From: Oscillospiraceae bacterium
GTDB taxonomy: Bacteria > Bacillota > Clostridia > Oscillospirales > Oscillospiraceae
NCBI GenBank assembly: GCA_902778115.1
Contig: CACYWG010000010.1
Location: forward strand, 1 to 60,947
Direction of reading: 5' to 3'
DNA length: 60,947 nucleotides
A model generated the notes under the pieces. That model had not been told where the DNA came from. It was given only the letters and a program-made list of their open reading frames with translations, and ran no database searches. Position numbers and translations under genes: made by a program. Positions 15,297 to 24,518 of the stretch are shown piece by piece. Position 1 is the first letter of the stretch. Each line of letters opens with the position of its first letter.

Positions 15297-17210
15297 ATGA
15301 ACAGCGAATGGCTGCCCTATATTCCCTCGGACGACATCTATCTGTTCAACACCGGCCACGCCTTCAAGGCCTGGCTCAGCTTCGGCTGCCGCTATATCCC
15401 GGAGCTGCAGCTGCACCGTTTCCTGGTCTGGGCGCCCAACGCCCGCAGCGTGACCGTGGTCGGCGACTTCAACGACTGGCACTGGGACGACACGCCCATG
15501 GAGCGCGTGCCGGGCGGATGCTGGGTCGCCTTTGTGCCCGGCGTGTGGCACGGCGCCCGCTACAAGATCTGCGTGGAGGGCTGCGACGGCCGCCGGATCC
15601 TCAAATCCGATCCCTTTGCCGCCTTCAGCCAGCACAGCAGCGAGACGGCCTCCATCGTCTTTGACCACAGCGAATTCACCTGGGCTGACGGCGAGTATAT
15701 GGCCCGCCGCGCCAAGCGGGACTTCATGACCGCTCCGATGAGCATCTATGAGGTGCACATCGGCTCCTGGCGCGCGCTGCCCGGCTTCCGCCCGGTCTAC
15801 CGCGAGATCGCCGATGAGCTGGCGGACTACTGCAAAGACATGGGCTATACGCACGTGGAGCTGCTGCCGATCACCGAGTACCCCTACGACGGCTCCTGGG
15901 GCTACCAGGTGACGGGCTACTACGCGCCGACCTCCCGCTACGGCGACCCGGACGACTTCCGCTATCTGGTGGACAAGCTGCACCAGAACGGCATCGGCCT
16001 CATCATGGACTGGGTCCCGGCGCACTTCCCCAAGGACGAGCACGGTCTGGCCCGCTTTGACGGCAGCCCGCAGTTCGAGTGCAAGGAGGAGCGCATGGCC
16101 AACCACCCCGAGTGGGGCACGCTGATCTTCGACTACGCCTCCGACCAGGTGCAGAGCTTCCTGGTCTCCTCTGCCTGCAAGTTTTTCGAGGAGTACCACA
16201 TCGACGGCATCCGCGTGGACGCGGTCAGCTCCATGCTCTACCTCAACTACGGCCGCCGCGACGGCGAGTACACCCCCAACCGCGAGGGCGGCAACATCAA
16301 CCTCGGCGCGGTGGATTTCCTGCGCAAGCTCAACCACACGGTACTGACCAACTATCCCGGCGTCATCACCATTGCCGAGGAATCCACGGCCTTCCCGCTC
16401 ATCAGCGCCCCGCCCGAGGTCGGCGGCCTCGGCTTCAGCTTCAAGTGGGACATGGGCTTCATGCACGATACGCTCGACTACATGGCCCTTGACCCGCTCT
16501 ACCGCCGCTACCATCACGACAAGCTGACCTTCTCGATGATGTACGCTTTCTCCGAGAACTACATCCTTGCCTATTCGCACGACGAGGTCGTGCACGGCAA
16601 GCGCTCGATGCTCGACAAGATGAGCGGCGACTACGACCGCAAGTTCGATTCCCTGCGCACGCTCTACGCCTTCCAGTTCGCCCACCCGGGCAAGAAGCTG
16701 GGCTTCATGGGCGGGGAATTCGGCCAGTTCATCGAGTGGAACTGGCAGCAGCCGCTGGACTGGCTGCTGCTGGAATACCCCAAGCACGCGGCCATGCAGC
16801 GCTTTGTGCGCGAGCTCAACCACATCTACACCTCCACCCCGGCTCTGTATCAGATCGACCACAGCTGGGACGGCTTTCAGTGGCTGAACGTCAACGACCG
16901 CGACCGCAGCGCCGTCGCCTTTATGCGCATGGCGCCGCAGCAGAAGAGCTATCTGGTCTGCGCCTGCAACTTCACCCCCGTGCCGCTCGAGGGCTTTGTC
17001 ATCGGCCTGCCCGAGAAAGGCACGCTGACCGAGCTCATCAGCAGCAACGAAAACCGCTTCGGCGGCAACGGCGTCCACCGCAGCGAGCCGATCAAGGCCA
17101 GCAGCGAGCCCTTTGTCAACCTGCCCTGTTCGGCAGCCATTGACCTGCCGCCCATGTCGGCCGTCTATTACATCTTCAAGAAAACCCCCAAAGGGAGGAA
17201 AAGCAAATGA
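15297..17210 (+). CDS. glgB: 1,4-alpha-glucan branching enzyme
   Basis: A GH13 transferase that creates alpha-1,6 branches in glycogen. It is 637 residues, a normal bacterial length. An N-terminal CBM48-like sandwich (VWAPNARSVTVVGDFNDW, about 45-62) precedes the catalytic barrel, with the substrate-entry signature ELLPITEYPYDGSWGYQVTGYY, nucleophile aspartate in DGIRVDAVSSM, acid/base glutamate in TIAEESTAFP and the third acid in YSHDEVVHGK, followed by a C-terminal beta domain. AGAGGAG precedes the ATG. It is the first gene of glgB-glgA-amylase and overlaps glgA by four bases (ATGA). glgC/glgD are not in the window. Confidence 0.96.
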   Translation: MNSEWLPYIPSDDIYLFNTGHAFKAWLSFGCRYIPELQLHRFLVWAPNARSVTVVGDFNDWHWDDTPMERVPGGCWVAFVPGVWHGARYKICVEGCDGRRILKSDPFAAFSQHSSETASIVFDHSEFTWADGEYMARRAKRDFMTAPMSIYEVHIGSWRALPGFRPVYREIADELADYCKDMGYTHVELLPITEYPYDGSWGYQVTGYYAPTSRYGDPDDFRYLVDKLHQNGIGLIMDWVPAHFPKDEHGLARFDGSPQFECKEERMANHPEWGTLIFDYASDQVQSFLVSSACKFFEEYHIDGIRVDAVSSMLYLNYGRRDGEYTPNREGGNINLGAVDFLRKLNHTVLTNYPGVITIAEESTAFPLISAPPEVGGLGFSFKWDMGFMHDTLDYMALDPLYRRYHHDKLTFSMMYAFSENYILAYSHDEVVHGKRSMLDKMSGDYDRKFDSLRTLYAFQFAHPGKKLGFMGGEFGQFIEWNWQQPLDWLLLEYPKHAAMQRFVRELNHIYTSTPALYQIDHSWDGFQWLNVNDRDRSAVAFMRMAPQQKSYLVCACNFTPVPLEGFVIGLPEKGTLTELISSNENRFGGNGVHRSEPIKASSEPFVNLPCSAAIDLPPMSAVYYIFKKTPKGRKSK

Positions 17211-18685
17211 AAAAGGAATTCCGCGATATGCTGAAGGAGCGCGGGCGCAAGGAGATGCCGCAGGTGCTCCTCGCCGCCGCCGAGTGCATGCCTCTGTCCA
17301 AGACCGGAGGTCTTGCCGACGTGGTCGGCACACTGCCCAAGGCCTTCCGTGCGCTGGATATCGACGCGCGCGTCATCACCCCCTATCACCGCGTCATCAA
17401 GGATAAATACGCCGGCCAGACCGAGCATCTCTGCCATTTCTACAGCCAGCTCGGCTGGCGTCTGGCCTATGTCGGCGTCGAAAAGCTGGTCGTGGACGGC
17501 GTCGTCTTCTATCTGATCGACAACGAGCAGTATTTCGGCGACAGGATCTACCGCGGCGACAAGCCCGAGGGCGAGCAGTACGCCTTCTTCTGCCGCGCCG
17601 TGCTGGACGCGATCCCGGCGCTGGACTTTGCGCCCGAGATCGTGCACTGCAACGACTGGCACACCGCCATGCTCCCGATGCTGGCCCACACCCAGTACGT
17701 CGGCGGCATGCAGGAGCGGCTCAAGTACCTGCTGACCATCCACAACATCGCCTTCCAGGGCAAGTTCGGCTTCGACTATGTGGAAGACCTGCTGGGTGTG
17801 GACAGCCGCTACTACACGCCGGAGTTCATGGAGCTCAACGGCTGCGCCGACTTCCTCAAGGCCGGCTGCGTCTTTGCCGACCGCATCAACACCGTCAGCC
17901 CCAGCTATGCCGAGGAGATCAAGACCTCCTATTACGGTGAGGGCCTGGAGGGCATCCTCAACGCCCGCAGCGGCCAGCTGACCGGCATCATCAACGGCAT
18001 CGACAAGGATCTCTTCGATCCCCACAAGGATCCGCTGATCCCCGCCCACTACAACCGCGGCCTCCTGCGCGGCAAGGCCAAGTGCAAGGCGGCGCTCCAG
18101 GAGCGCCTGGGCCTGCAGGTCCGGCCCGAGGTGCCCGTGTTCGCCATGGTCACCCGCATGACCGAGCAGAAGGGCTTTGACCTCGTCGCGGCCGTCATTG
18201 ACGACATGATGACCTGGTCCGACATGCAGTTCGTGCTGCTCGGCAGCGGCGACAAGCGCTTCGAGGAATTCATGCGCAATGCCGAAAACCGCTGGAAGGG
18301 CAGGCTCTGCTCCTACATCGGCTACAACGAGGATCTGGCCCACCTGATCTACGCGGGCAGCGACTTCTATGTCATGCCCTCCCGTTTTGAGCCCTGCGGC
18401 CTGAGCCAGATGATCGCCATGCGCTACGGCAGCATCCCCATCGTGCGCGAGACCGGCGGCCTGCGCGACACCGTGCAGCCCTACAACCGCTTCACCGGCG
18501 AGGGCACCGGCTTCACCTTCTCCCGCTATGACGCCTACGATCTGAAGGAAACGATGTACCGCGCGCTGGAATGCTGGAGCAACGACGAGATCATGAACGG
18601 CCTCATCCAGCACGCCATGGCCGCCGATTTTGGCTTTGGTCTCTCCGCCGAGGAGTACGCCAGAACCTATCTTTGGATGCTGTGA
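17207..18685 (+). CDS. glgA: glycogen synthase (GT5)
   Basis: Transfers glucose from ADP-glucose to the non-reducing end of glycogen. The 492-residue protein has the two-Rossmann GT-B fold: KTGGLADVVG (about 31-40) binds the nucleotide sugar, HCNDWHTAM and LTIHNIAFQG lie in the first half, and the second half has MVTRMTEQKGFDL and the acceptor/nucleotide motif SRFEPCGLSQ with its conserved glutamate. It is about 15 residues longer at the N-terminus than the E. coli enzyme. Start overlaps the glgB stop (ATGA) with GGGAGG nearby, so translation is coupled. ADP-glucose pyrophosphorylase must be encoded elsewhere. Confidence 0.96.
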   Translation: MKKEFRDMLKERGRKEMPQVLLAAAECMPLSKTGGLADVVGTLPKAFRALDIDARVITPYHRVIKDKYAGQTEHLCHFYSQLGWRLAYVGVEKLVVDGVVFYLIDNEQYFGDRIYRGDKPEGEQYAFFCRAVLDAIPALDFAPEIVHCNDWHTAMLPMLAHTQYVGGMQERLKYLLTIHNIAFQGKFGFDYVEDLLGVDSRYYTPEFMELNGCADFLKAGCVFADRINTVSPSYAEEIKTSYYGEGLEGILNARSGQLTGIINGIDKDLFDPHKDPLIPAHYNRGLLRGKAKCKAALQERLGLQVRPEVPVFAMVTRMTEQKGFDLVAAVIDDMMTWSDMQFVLLGSGDKRFEEFMRNAENRWKGRLCSYIGYNEDLAHLIYAGSDFYVMPSRFEPCGLSQMIAMRYGSIPIVRETGGLRDTVQPYNRFTGEGTGFTFSRYDAYDLKETMYRALECWSNDEIMNGLIQHAMAADFGFGLSAEEYARTYLWML

Positions 18686-18696
18686 TCGGCGAAAAA

Positions 18697-21123
18697 GTGA
18701 AAACCGGATATTCCGTCCACAGCGGCTCTTCCCACGGAGGAGCCGCTGCGGGCGCTTCCAGCCGGGTTTGGTTCGGCGGCAGCTACGTCGAGCAGTGGTC
18801 GGAGGATTACCGGCTGCTCATCAGCTACCGCGACCGGAAGCAGGTGGAGGCCGTCTTTGACGGCGAGTGCTGGCATCCCGCCGGCGGCGACGCCGACATG
18901 TGCGAGCGGCTGCTGTGCGCATCGCCGGAGGATTTCCTGCTGCGCTATTTCCAGGCGGCGGCCGAGGCCTGGTACGCCGCCCACAGCTGTCTGGACAGCG
19001 GCCTGCCGCTGTCGAGGCTTTACGAGCGCTTCCCCGCCGGCTGCAGCTGGCTGACCGCGGCGGAGCTGCTGCGCCTGCTGCTGGACGACTGCGGCATGCA
19101 GCTGGAGGAGGCGCTGCCGCTGGTGCTGCGCTGCTGCCCGGATTACGCGCTCAGCGAAGCCGAGCACCGGCTTCTCCTGCCGCTGCAGCCCCGCAGCGCC
19201 CGGGTGGCGCTGCTGCTGCGCGACAACCCCGACGGCATCCCCGCCGCCGTGCACGACGCGCGGCAGGAGGATTTCCGCGCGCCCTTCGGCGCCGTCCGCT
19301 GCGGCGAAGAGCTTGCCCTGCGCTTTCGGGTGCTGAGCGGCCCGGTCGAATCCGCCGACCTGCTTGTCTGGGGCGACGAGCTGCGCCTTGAGCTGCCGAT
19401 GCGGCGCGAAGGCGCCTGGTTTACCTGCCGCTTCCCCGCCCCGGATGATCCCGCCGCGCTCTGGTATGCCTTCCGCCTGCAGACGGGCAGGGGCGAGCGC
19501 TGGCTCTGCCCCGGAGAGGGCGGCTATGCCGGCCAGCTGCGCGAGACGCAGGGCGAGGGCTTCCGCCTGACGCTGTTCCGGGCGGATTTCGACACGCCGG
19601 CCTGGTTTCGCCGCAGCATCATGTATCAGATCTTCCCCGACCGCTTTGCCTTCTCCGACGACGGCACCGCGCAGCGCGGCATCGACTATCACCGCGCCCT
19701 CGGCCAGACGCCGGAGCTGCACCACAGCATCCGCGAGGCCGTGCGCTGGCAGCCGCGTCCCTTTGAACGGGACTACAGCCCGGACGATTTCTACGGCGGC
19801 ACGCTCAAGGGCATCGAGCGCAAGCTCCCCTATCTCAAGGCCCTCGGCGTGAGCTGCCTGTACCTCAATCCCATCGTGGAGGCCCGCTCCAACCACCGCT
19901 ACGACGCCTCCGACTATCACAAGGTCGATCCGATCCTCGGCACGAACGAGGATTTTGAGCATTTATGCCGCGCCGCGGAGGAATGCGGCATCCGCATCCT
20001 GCTCGACGGCGTGTTTTCCCACACCGGCGCCGACAGCGTCTATTTCAACCGCTATGGCAGCTATCCCGGCCGCGGCGCCTGCCAGGGCGAGACCTCGCCC
20101 TATTACGACTGGTACGAATTCCGCCGCTTCCCCGACGATTACCGCTGCTGGTGGGGCTTCAAGGACCTGCCGGAGGTGGACGAGCGAAACCCCTCCTGGC
20201 AGGACTTCGTCGTCAGCGGCCGCAGCAGTGTGGTGCGTGAATGGCTGCGCCGCGGCGCCGCCGGCTGGCGGCTGGACGTGGCCGACGAGCTGCCGGACGA
20301 GGTGCTGGCGCTGATCCGCCGCGCCGCCAAGGAGGAAAAGCCGGACGCGCCGATCCTCGGCGAAGTCTGGGAGGACGCGGTGCTCAAGGAAAGCTACGGC
20401 TCCCGCCGCCGCTACGCGCTGGGCGAATCGCTCGACAGCGTGATGAACTACCCCTTCCGCAGCGCGATGCTGGACTTTATCCACGGCCGCAGCGACGCCT
20501 ACGGCCTGCGCGACTTTCTGACCGGGCAGCAGATGAACTATCCGAAGCCCCTCTACTATTCGCTGATGAACCTGCTGGGTTCGCACGACGTCGACCGCAT
20601 CCGCACCGCGATGGCGGCGCCGACCACCCTGCGCGCGCTCAGCCGCGTCGAGCAGCTGAGCTACCCCTTCCGTGAGGAGGATCTGGCGCAGGCCATCGAG
20701 CGCGAAAAGCTCTGCGCCGCGCTGCAGTTTGCCATCCCCGGCGTGCCCAGCGTCTATTACGGCGACGAGCAGGGCATGTGGGGCACCGGCGACCCCTTCA
20801 ACCGCGCGCCCTTCCGTGAAGAAGACGAAGGTTTACATAATTATTACGCCTCCCTGGCGGCCCGGCGCAATGAAAACCCCTGCCTGCAGACCGGCGAGGC
20901 CGTTTTCGCCGCCTGTTCCGCCGAGGTGCTGACGGTTTTGCGTTATGTAAACCAAAATGAGGACGTATTCGGCGCTCCCGCCGCGAACGGCGCCTGGCTT
21001 TTGGTGCTCAACCGCAGCCGGAGCGAGCAGCCCTGGCAGGCGGACGCCTCCGCCGCGGGCGGCACGCTGCTGCGCGGCCGCATCGGACCCTGCCGCGCCG
21101 AATGGATCGAGGTCCGGATATAA
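18697..21123 (+). CDS. GH13 alpha-glucanase (neopullulanase/cyclomaltodextrinase-like) with a long N-terminal extension
   Basis: A GH13 hydrolase likely acting on alpha-1,4 (and perhaps 1,6) glucans, the third gene of the glycogen operon. I place the start at GTG 18697, twelve bases after glgA, giving 808 residues; the site is weak, and TTG at 18672 or GTG at 18681 are alternatives. The catalytic barrel starts near residue 308 (IMYQIFPDRF) with nucleophile in GWRLDVADE, acid/base in ILGEVWED and the third acid in LLGSHDVDR. Residues about 190-305 look like the beta-sandwich N-domain of neopullulanases. Residues 1-190 match nothing I recognise. There is no signal peptide, so it is cytoplasmic and suits glycogen turnover. 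Confidence 0.85.
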   Translation: MKTGYSVHSGSSHGGAAAGASSRVWFGGSYVEQWSEDYRLLISYRDRKQVEAVFDGECWHPAGGDADMCERLLCASPEDFLLRYFQAAAEAWYAAHSCLDSGLPLSRLYERFPAGCSWLTAAELLRLLLDDCGMQLEEALPLVLRCCPDYALSEAEHRLLLPLQPRSARVALLLRDNPDGIPAAVHDARQEDFRAPFGAVRCGEELALRFRVLSGPVESADLLVWGDELRLELPMRREGAWFTCRFPAPDDPAALWYAFRLQTGRGERWLCPGEGGYAGQLRETQGEGFRLTLFRADFDTPAWFRRSIMYQIFPDRFAFSDDGTAQRGIDYHRALGQTPELHHSIREAVRWQPRPFERDYSPDDFYGGTLKGIERKLPYLKALGVSCLYLNPIVEARSNHRYDASDYHKVDPILGTNEDFEHLCRAAEECGIRILLDGVFSHTGADSVYFNRYGSYPGRGACQGETSPYYDWYEFRRFPDDYRCWWGFKDLPEVDERNPSWQDFVVSGRSSVVREWLRRGAAGWRLDVADELPDEVLALIRRAAKEEKPDAPILGEVWEDAVLKESYGSRRRYALGESLDSVMNYPFRSAMLDFIHGRSDAYGLRDFLTGQQMNYPKPLYYSLMNLLGSHDVDRIRTAMAAPTTLRALSRVEQLSYPFREEDLAQAIEREKLCAALQFAIPGVPSVYYGDEQGMWGTGDPFNRAPFREEDEGLHNYYASLAARRNENPCLQTGEAVFAACSAEVLTVLRYVNQNEDVFGAPAANGAWLLVLNRSRSEQPWQADASAAGGTLLRGRIGPCRAEWIEVRI

Positions 21124-21140
21124 ACGAAAGGAAAAAACCG

Positions 21141-22082
21141 ATGGACACCAGAGCTTTTGTTGATTTCAAGCGCCGCCTGACGGATAACTGCAGCCGCGTC
21201 ATCGTTGGAAAAGATGATGTGATCGAGCAGATCATCGTCTGCCTGATTGCCGGCGGTCATGTCCTGCTGGAGGACGTGCCCGGAACCGGCAAGACCATGC
21301 TGCTGCGCGCCTTTGCCAAAAGCATCGGCAGCAGCTTCAAGCGGATCCAGTTCACCCCGGATCTGATGCCCTCCGACCTGACCGGCATCAACTTTTATAA
21401 CCAGAAGGCGGGCGAATTTGTGTTCCGTCCCGGCCCGCTGTTCGCCAACATGATCCTGGCCGACGAGCTCAACCGTGCCACGCCCCGCAGCCAGTCCGCG
21501 CTGCTGGAGGTCATGGAGGAAAAGCAGATCTCCGTCGACGGCGTCAGCTACCGGATGGAGGAGCCCTATATGGTCATGGCCACGCAGAACCCGCTGGAGT
21601 CCTACGGCACCTTCCCGCTGCCCGAGGCGCAGCTCGACCGCTTCTTCATGCGTCTGCGCCTGGGCTATATGAGCCGCGAGCAGGAGATCTCCGTGATGCG
21701 CCGCGCCGACAGCCGCGTGCTGGTGGAGGAGCTGCCGCAGGTGGTGACCGCAGAAGAGCTGGCCGCGCTGCGCGAAGCCTATCCGCAGGTGCGCGTCAGC
21801 GACGACGTGGCAGGCTACATGATGGACATCGTCAGCCGTGCGCGTTTCAACGACATGCTGGTCAACGGCGTGTCGACCCGCGGCAGCCTGGCCCTCTACC
21901 GGGCCAGCCAGATTGTCGCCGCTCTCAACGGCCGCGACTACGTGATTCCCGAGGACGTCAAGCGGGAGGCGCTGGCCGTGCTGCCGCACCGCGTGTCGCT
22001 CGTCAACAACATCCACCTCGATAACGAGCGCTTCATCGCCAATCTGCTGGAAAAGGTCGAAGTGCCGCTGGAGACCATATGA
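21141..22082 (+). CDS. MoxR-family AAA+ ATPase
   Basis: A 313-residue AAA+ chaperone-like ATPase of the MoxR class. Walker A is EDVPGTGKT (about residues 44-52), Walker B ILADELNRA, sensor 1 MATQNPLE and an arginine-finger region LPEAQLDRF; the C-terminal lid domain follows. MoxR proteins are usually encoded next to DUF58 proteins and act in assembling or activating cell-surface or metal-containing complexes. Exactly this arrangement occurs here: its last codons overlap the DUF58 start (ATGA at 22079). GAAAGGA precedes the ATG at 21141, only 17 bases after the amylase stop, so it may also be cotranscribed with the glycogen operon. Confidence 0.92.
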   Translation: MDTRAFVDFKRRLTDNCSRVIVGKDDVIEQIIVCLIAGGHVLLEDVPGTGKTMLLRAFAKSIGSSFKRIQFTPDLMPSDLTGINFYNQKAGEFVFRPGPLFANMILADELNRATPRSQSALLEVMEEKQISVDGVSYRMEEPYMVMATQNPLESYGTFPLPEAQLDRFFMRLRLGYMSREQEISVMRRADSRVLVEELPQVVTAEELAALREAYPQVRVSDDVAGYMMDIVSRARFNDMLVNGVSTRGSLALYRASQIVAALNGRDYVIPEDVKREALAVLPHRVSLVNNIHLDNERFIANLLEKVEVPLETI

Positions 22083-23125
22083 CCGTTTTCGTTTTGATCT
22101 GCTCGGTGATCCTGCTGGCCATTCTGGAAGGTCTCAGCCGCCGGGACGATCTGCGGGAGCTGATCGCCGAGTTCCGCATCGACTCTGAACTCACAGAGCC
22201 GGGCGAAGAGGTGACGCTGCGTTATACGGTGCAGAACAACAGCCGCTGGCCGGTGCTCTATGCCGCCCTGACGCTGCAGCTCGATCCCGGGCTCCGGATC
22301 TGTGAGGAAGAAGCCTGGCTGCGCCGGAACACACACCGCGACCGCATGGGCACGCAGATCCGGTTTCATTTTTTCCTGATGCCGCGGAAGAAATACAGCG
22401 GCATCCTGCGCATCTCCTGCGCCCGCAGGGGGCAGTACCGCCTCGGGCGCTATTATCTGATGCGCGGGGATTACATGGGCCTGGCCCCCGCGCTCAACAG
22501 CGGCGATATCGGCCTTCGCCTCGTCTGCACGGCCAGGCGCTGCGAGATCCCGGAGCCGGAGACCCTGGGCGGCGTGATGGGCGAAGTTCCGGTCCGGCGC
22601 TTCATTCTGGACGACCCCTGCATGCTCCGGGGCTACCGGGAATACACCGGCCGCGAGCCGATGAAGCAGATTTCCTGGATGCAGACGGCCAAGACCGGGC
22701 AGCTGACGGTGCGGCAGAACGACTTTATCATCGACCGCAACGTCAGCATCCTGCTCAACATGGAAGCCGCGCCCGAGGCGGCGCTGGAGCGCTGCCTGGA
22801 GCTGCTGCGGACTGTCTGCGAGGAGCTGGAGGCGCAGCGCGTTCCCTATGCGCTGTTCACCAACGGCGACGTGTTCTCTCTGGACGAGGGCCTGGGCAGG
22901 AATCACGTCCTCTATATCCAGCGCCGGATCGGCCTGTCCCGACTGGTCTCCTACTTCGGATTTACCCGTCTGGTCGACCGGTATGTGTTCCGGCCGCGGG
23001 ATAACAGCAGCTGCATTGTGATCACGCCCGGTCTGAACGAGGCTGTGCAGGCCGCGCTCCCGCGGCTGCAGCGCTGCATCGGGCGCGAGCCCCTGCTGCT
23101 GTGCGGAGGTGAAGAAGCGTCATGA
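22079..23125 (+). CDS. DUF58-domain membrane protein
   Basis: The usual partner of MoxR, 348 residues. One N-terminal membrane helix (about 1-18) is followed by a beta-rich region and the DUF58 segment MLRGYREYTGREPMKQISWMQTAKTGQLTVRQND, shown here only as: DDPCMLRGYREYTGREP near residue 180 and ISWMQTAKTGQL shortly after, which is diagnostic. The C-terminal part resembles a von Willebrand factor A fold. It overlaps both neighbours by four bases (ATGA at each end), so the three genes are one translational unit. The cellular task is not known for most members. Confidence 0.88.
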   Translation: MTVFVLICSVILLAILEGLSRRDDLRELIAEFRIDSELTEPGEEVTLRYTVQNNSRWPVLYAALTLQLDPGLRICEEEAWLRRNTHRDRMGTQIRFHFFLMPRKKYSGILRISCARRGQYRLGRYYLMRGDYMGLAPALNSGDIGLRLVCTARRCEIPEPETLGGVMGEVPVRRFILDDPCMLRGYREYTGREPMKQISWMQTAKTGQLTVRQNDFIIDRNVSILLNMEAAPEAALERCLELLRTVCEELEAQRVPYALFTNGDVFSLDEGLGRNHVLYIQRRIGLSRLVSYFGFTRLVDRYVFRPRDNSSCIVITPGLNEAVQAALPRLQRCIGREPLLLCGGEEAS

Positions 23126-24369
23126 AACGCACCGCCGCCTACCGCTATGCTTCGGATATCTGCTTTTTCTTCTCGATTCTGAGTCTTTTCCCGTCCCTGC
23201 GCCCGCTGCACGGGCCGATGGCGCTCTTTACGGCGGCGAGCCTCTCCGTGTCGCTGGCCGCAGTATACACGCCCTTGGCGCCGCTGCGCCTGGTGCTGGC
23301 GCTGCTGCCCGGGCTTGCGTTCCTGCGGGCGAAGCTCAGCTTTCCGCTCCTTTTTCTTGCGCCGGCCTGGCTGTATCTGATCCTGACGCTGACGGCCGGC
23401 CGCTTCAGCATCTGGCTGGAGGGCTACCGCCGCAGCTTCCGGTTCCAGTTGATGATCTGCCTTTTCTCAACGGTCTCGGGCCTCCTGCTCAACCTGATCA
23501 TGCCCGGCTTTACGCTCATCCTGCCGGGCATGTACTACGCGGCTGCCTTCCTCTGTCTGGGCGTGCTGGCGATGCGCCGGATGCAGATGAACGCGGAGAT
23601 GAGCCTCCGCTGGAACCTGGTCAACGGCGCTGCCGTGCTCGGCGTCCCGCTGCTCGCGGCCGGCGTTTCGCTGCTGCTCTGGCAGCTGCTGCTTTGGCTG
23701 AAGCCCGTCGGTCTGCGCCTGCTCCCTCAGCTCAGACGCTTCCTCGCCTGGCTTGTCAACACGGTCAACACGCTCTTCCCCGGCGATCCGGACGCGCCCG
23801 CGCCCACGCCGACGCCGAGGCCGACACTGACGCCGGCGGAGGAGGCGATCGCGGAACCCGGCTGGGCGGAGCCCACGCCGAACATAGGCCTTGACTGGCA
23901 GCCCGATCCCGCTCTGCTCGAAAGGGCGCGCCGGATCGGCGTCTGGCTGCTGCTCATCCTGCTGCTGGTCGGCCTGCTGCTCCTCGTCCTGCTCCGCGTC
24001 CGCCGCAACCGCGCCAGACCGTCGGAGGAGGAATTCTCCTATGAGGAAACGGGGCCGGGCGAGATCGTCCGGAAGAAGAGAAAGGGCGGCCGGGCAGCCG
24101 CCCCCTCGAAAGCAGCACAGGTCCGGATCTGTTACCGGAAATATATGCTGCTGATGCGCCGCCGCGGCGTCAGGATCCGTCAGGACAACACCTCCCGGGA
24201 GATTCTGACCGAGGCCGGGCAGTTCAGCTCCCCGCCCGCCGCCGTGCGGCTGCGCGAGCTGTATCTGAAGGCGCGATATGACGAAGGCGCCGACGTCACC
24301 CTCGAGGACGTGCAGGAGGCCGCCCGCTGCCTCAAAGAGATCCGCGAAGACCAGAGCTGGAAAAACTGA
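23122..24369 (+). CDS. membrane protein with C-terminal DUF4129-like segment (TgpA-like without transglutaminase core)
   Basis: Third gene of the MoxR-DUF58 unit, 415 residues. About seven hydrophobic segments occupy residues 10-215, then a Pro/Thr-rich stretch (PTPTPRPTLTP, about 230-240), another membrane helix (about 272-295), and a basic cytoplasmic tail ending in a helical DUF4129-like part (YRKYMLLMRRRGVRI onward). In many bacteria the third gene of such operons is a TgpA-like membrane transglutaminase with DUF4129 at the end. Here the transglutaminase core is missing: I see no Cys-His-Asp region between the helices. Either a shortened paralogue or a distinct family. A terminator follows directly. 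Confidence 0.72.
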   Translation: MKRTAAYRYASDICFFFSILSLFPSLRPLHGPMALFTAASLSVSLAAVYTPLAPLRLVLALLPGLAFLRAKLSFPLLFLAPAWLYLILTLTAGRFSIWLEGYRRSFRFQLMICLFSTVSGLLLNLIMPGFTLILPGMYYAAAFLCLGVLAMRRMQMNAEMSLRWNLVNGAAVLGVPLLAAGVSLLLWQLLLWLKPVGLRLLPQLRRFLAWLVNTVNTLFPGDPDAPAPTPTPRPTLTPAEEAIAEPGWAEPTPNIGLDWQPDPALLERARRIGVWLLLILLLVGLLLLVLLRVRRNRARPSEEEFSYEETGPGEIVRKKRKGGRAAAPSKAAQVRICYRKYMLLMRRRGVRIRQDNTSREILTEAGQFSSPPAAVRLRELYLKARYDEGADVTLEDVQEAARCLKEIREDQSWKN

Positions 24370-24395
24370 GCTCCGCCATGAAATGGCCGGACGCA

Positions 24396-24436
24396 GCCGC
24401 CCCGGAAAAGCATCTGCTTTTCCGGGGCGGCTTCTT
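24396..24436 (+). terminator. terminator of MoxR-DUF58 operon
   Basis: A perfect 15-base-pair stem (24396-24410 with 24417-24431) and six-base loop, followed by TTCTT. Confidence 0.82.
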
Positions 24437-24462
24437 AATAACATAAGATTCCGGCGCTTTTA

Positions 24463-24491
24463 TTGTAAAAGAAGGCGCTTCATGGTATACT
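24463..24491 (+). promoter_or_regulatory. promoter of FHA-FtsW/PBP operon
   Basis: TTGTAA (24463-24468), 17-base spacer, TATACT (24486-24491), about 28 bases before the first start codon. Confidence 0.72.
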
Positions 24492-24518
24492 ATACTATCA
24501 TGTCAAAACGGGAGCGAG

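Noticed and set aside
15144..17333. A 729-residue minus-strand reading frame
   Set aside because: It lies fully opposite glgB, whose catalytic motifs are unmistakable. It runs into the glgB promoter and is a shadow frame.
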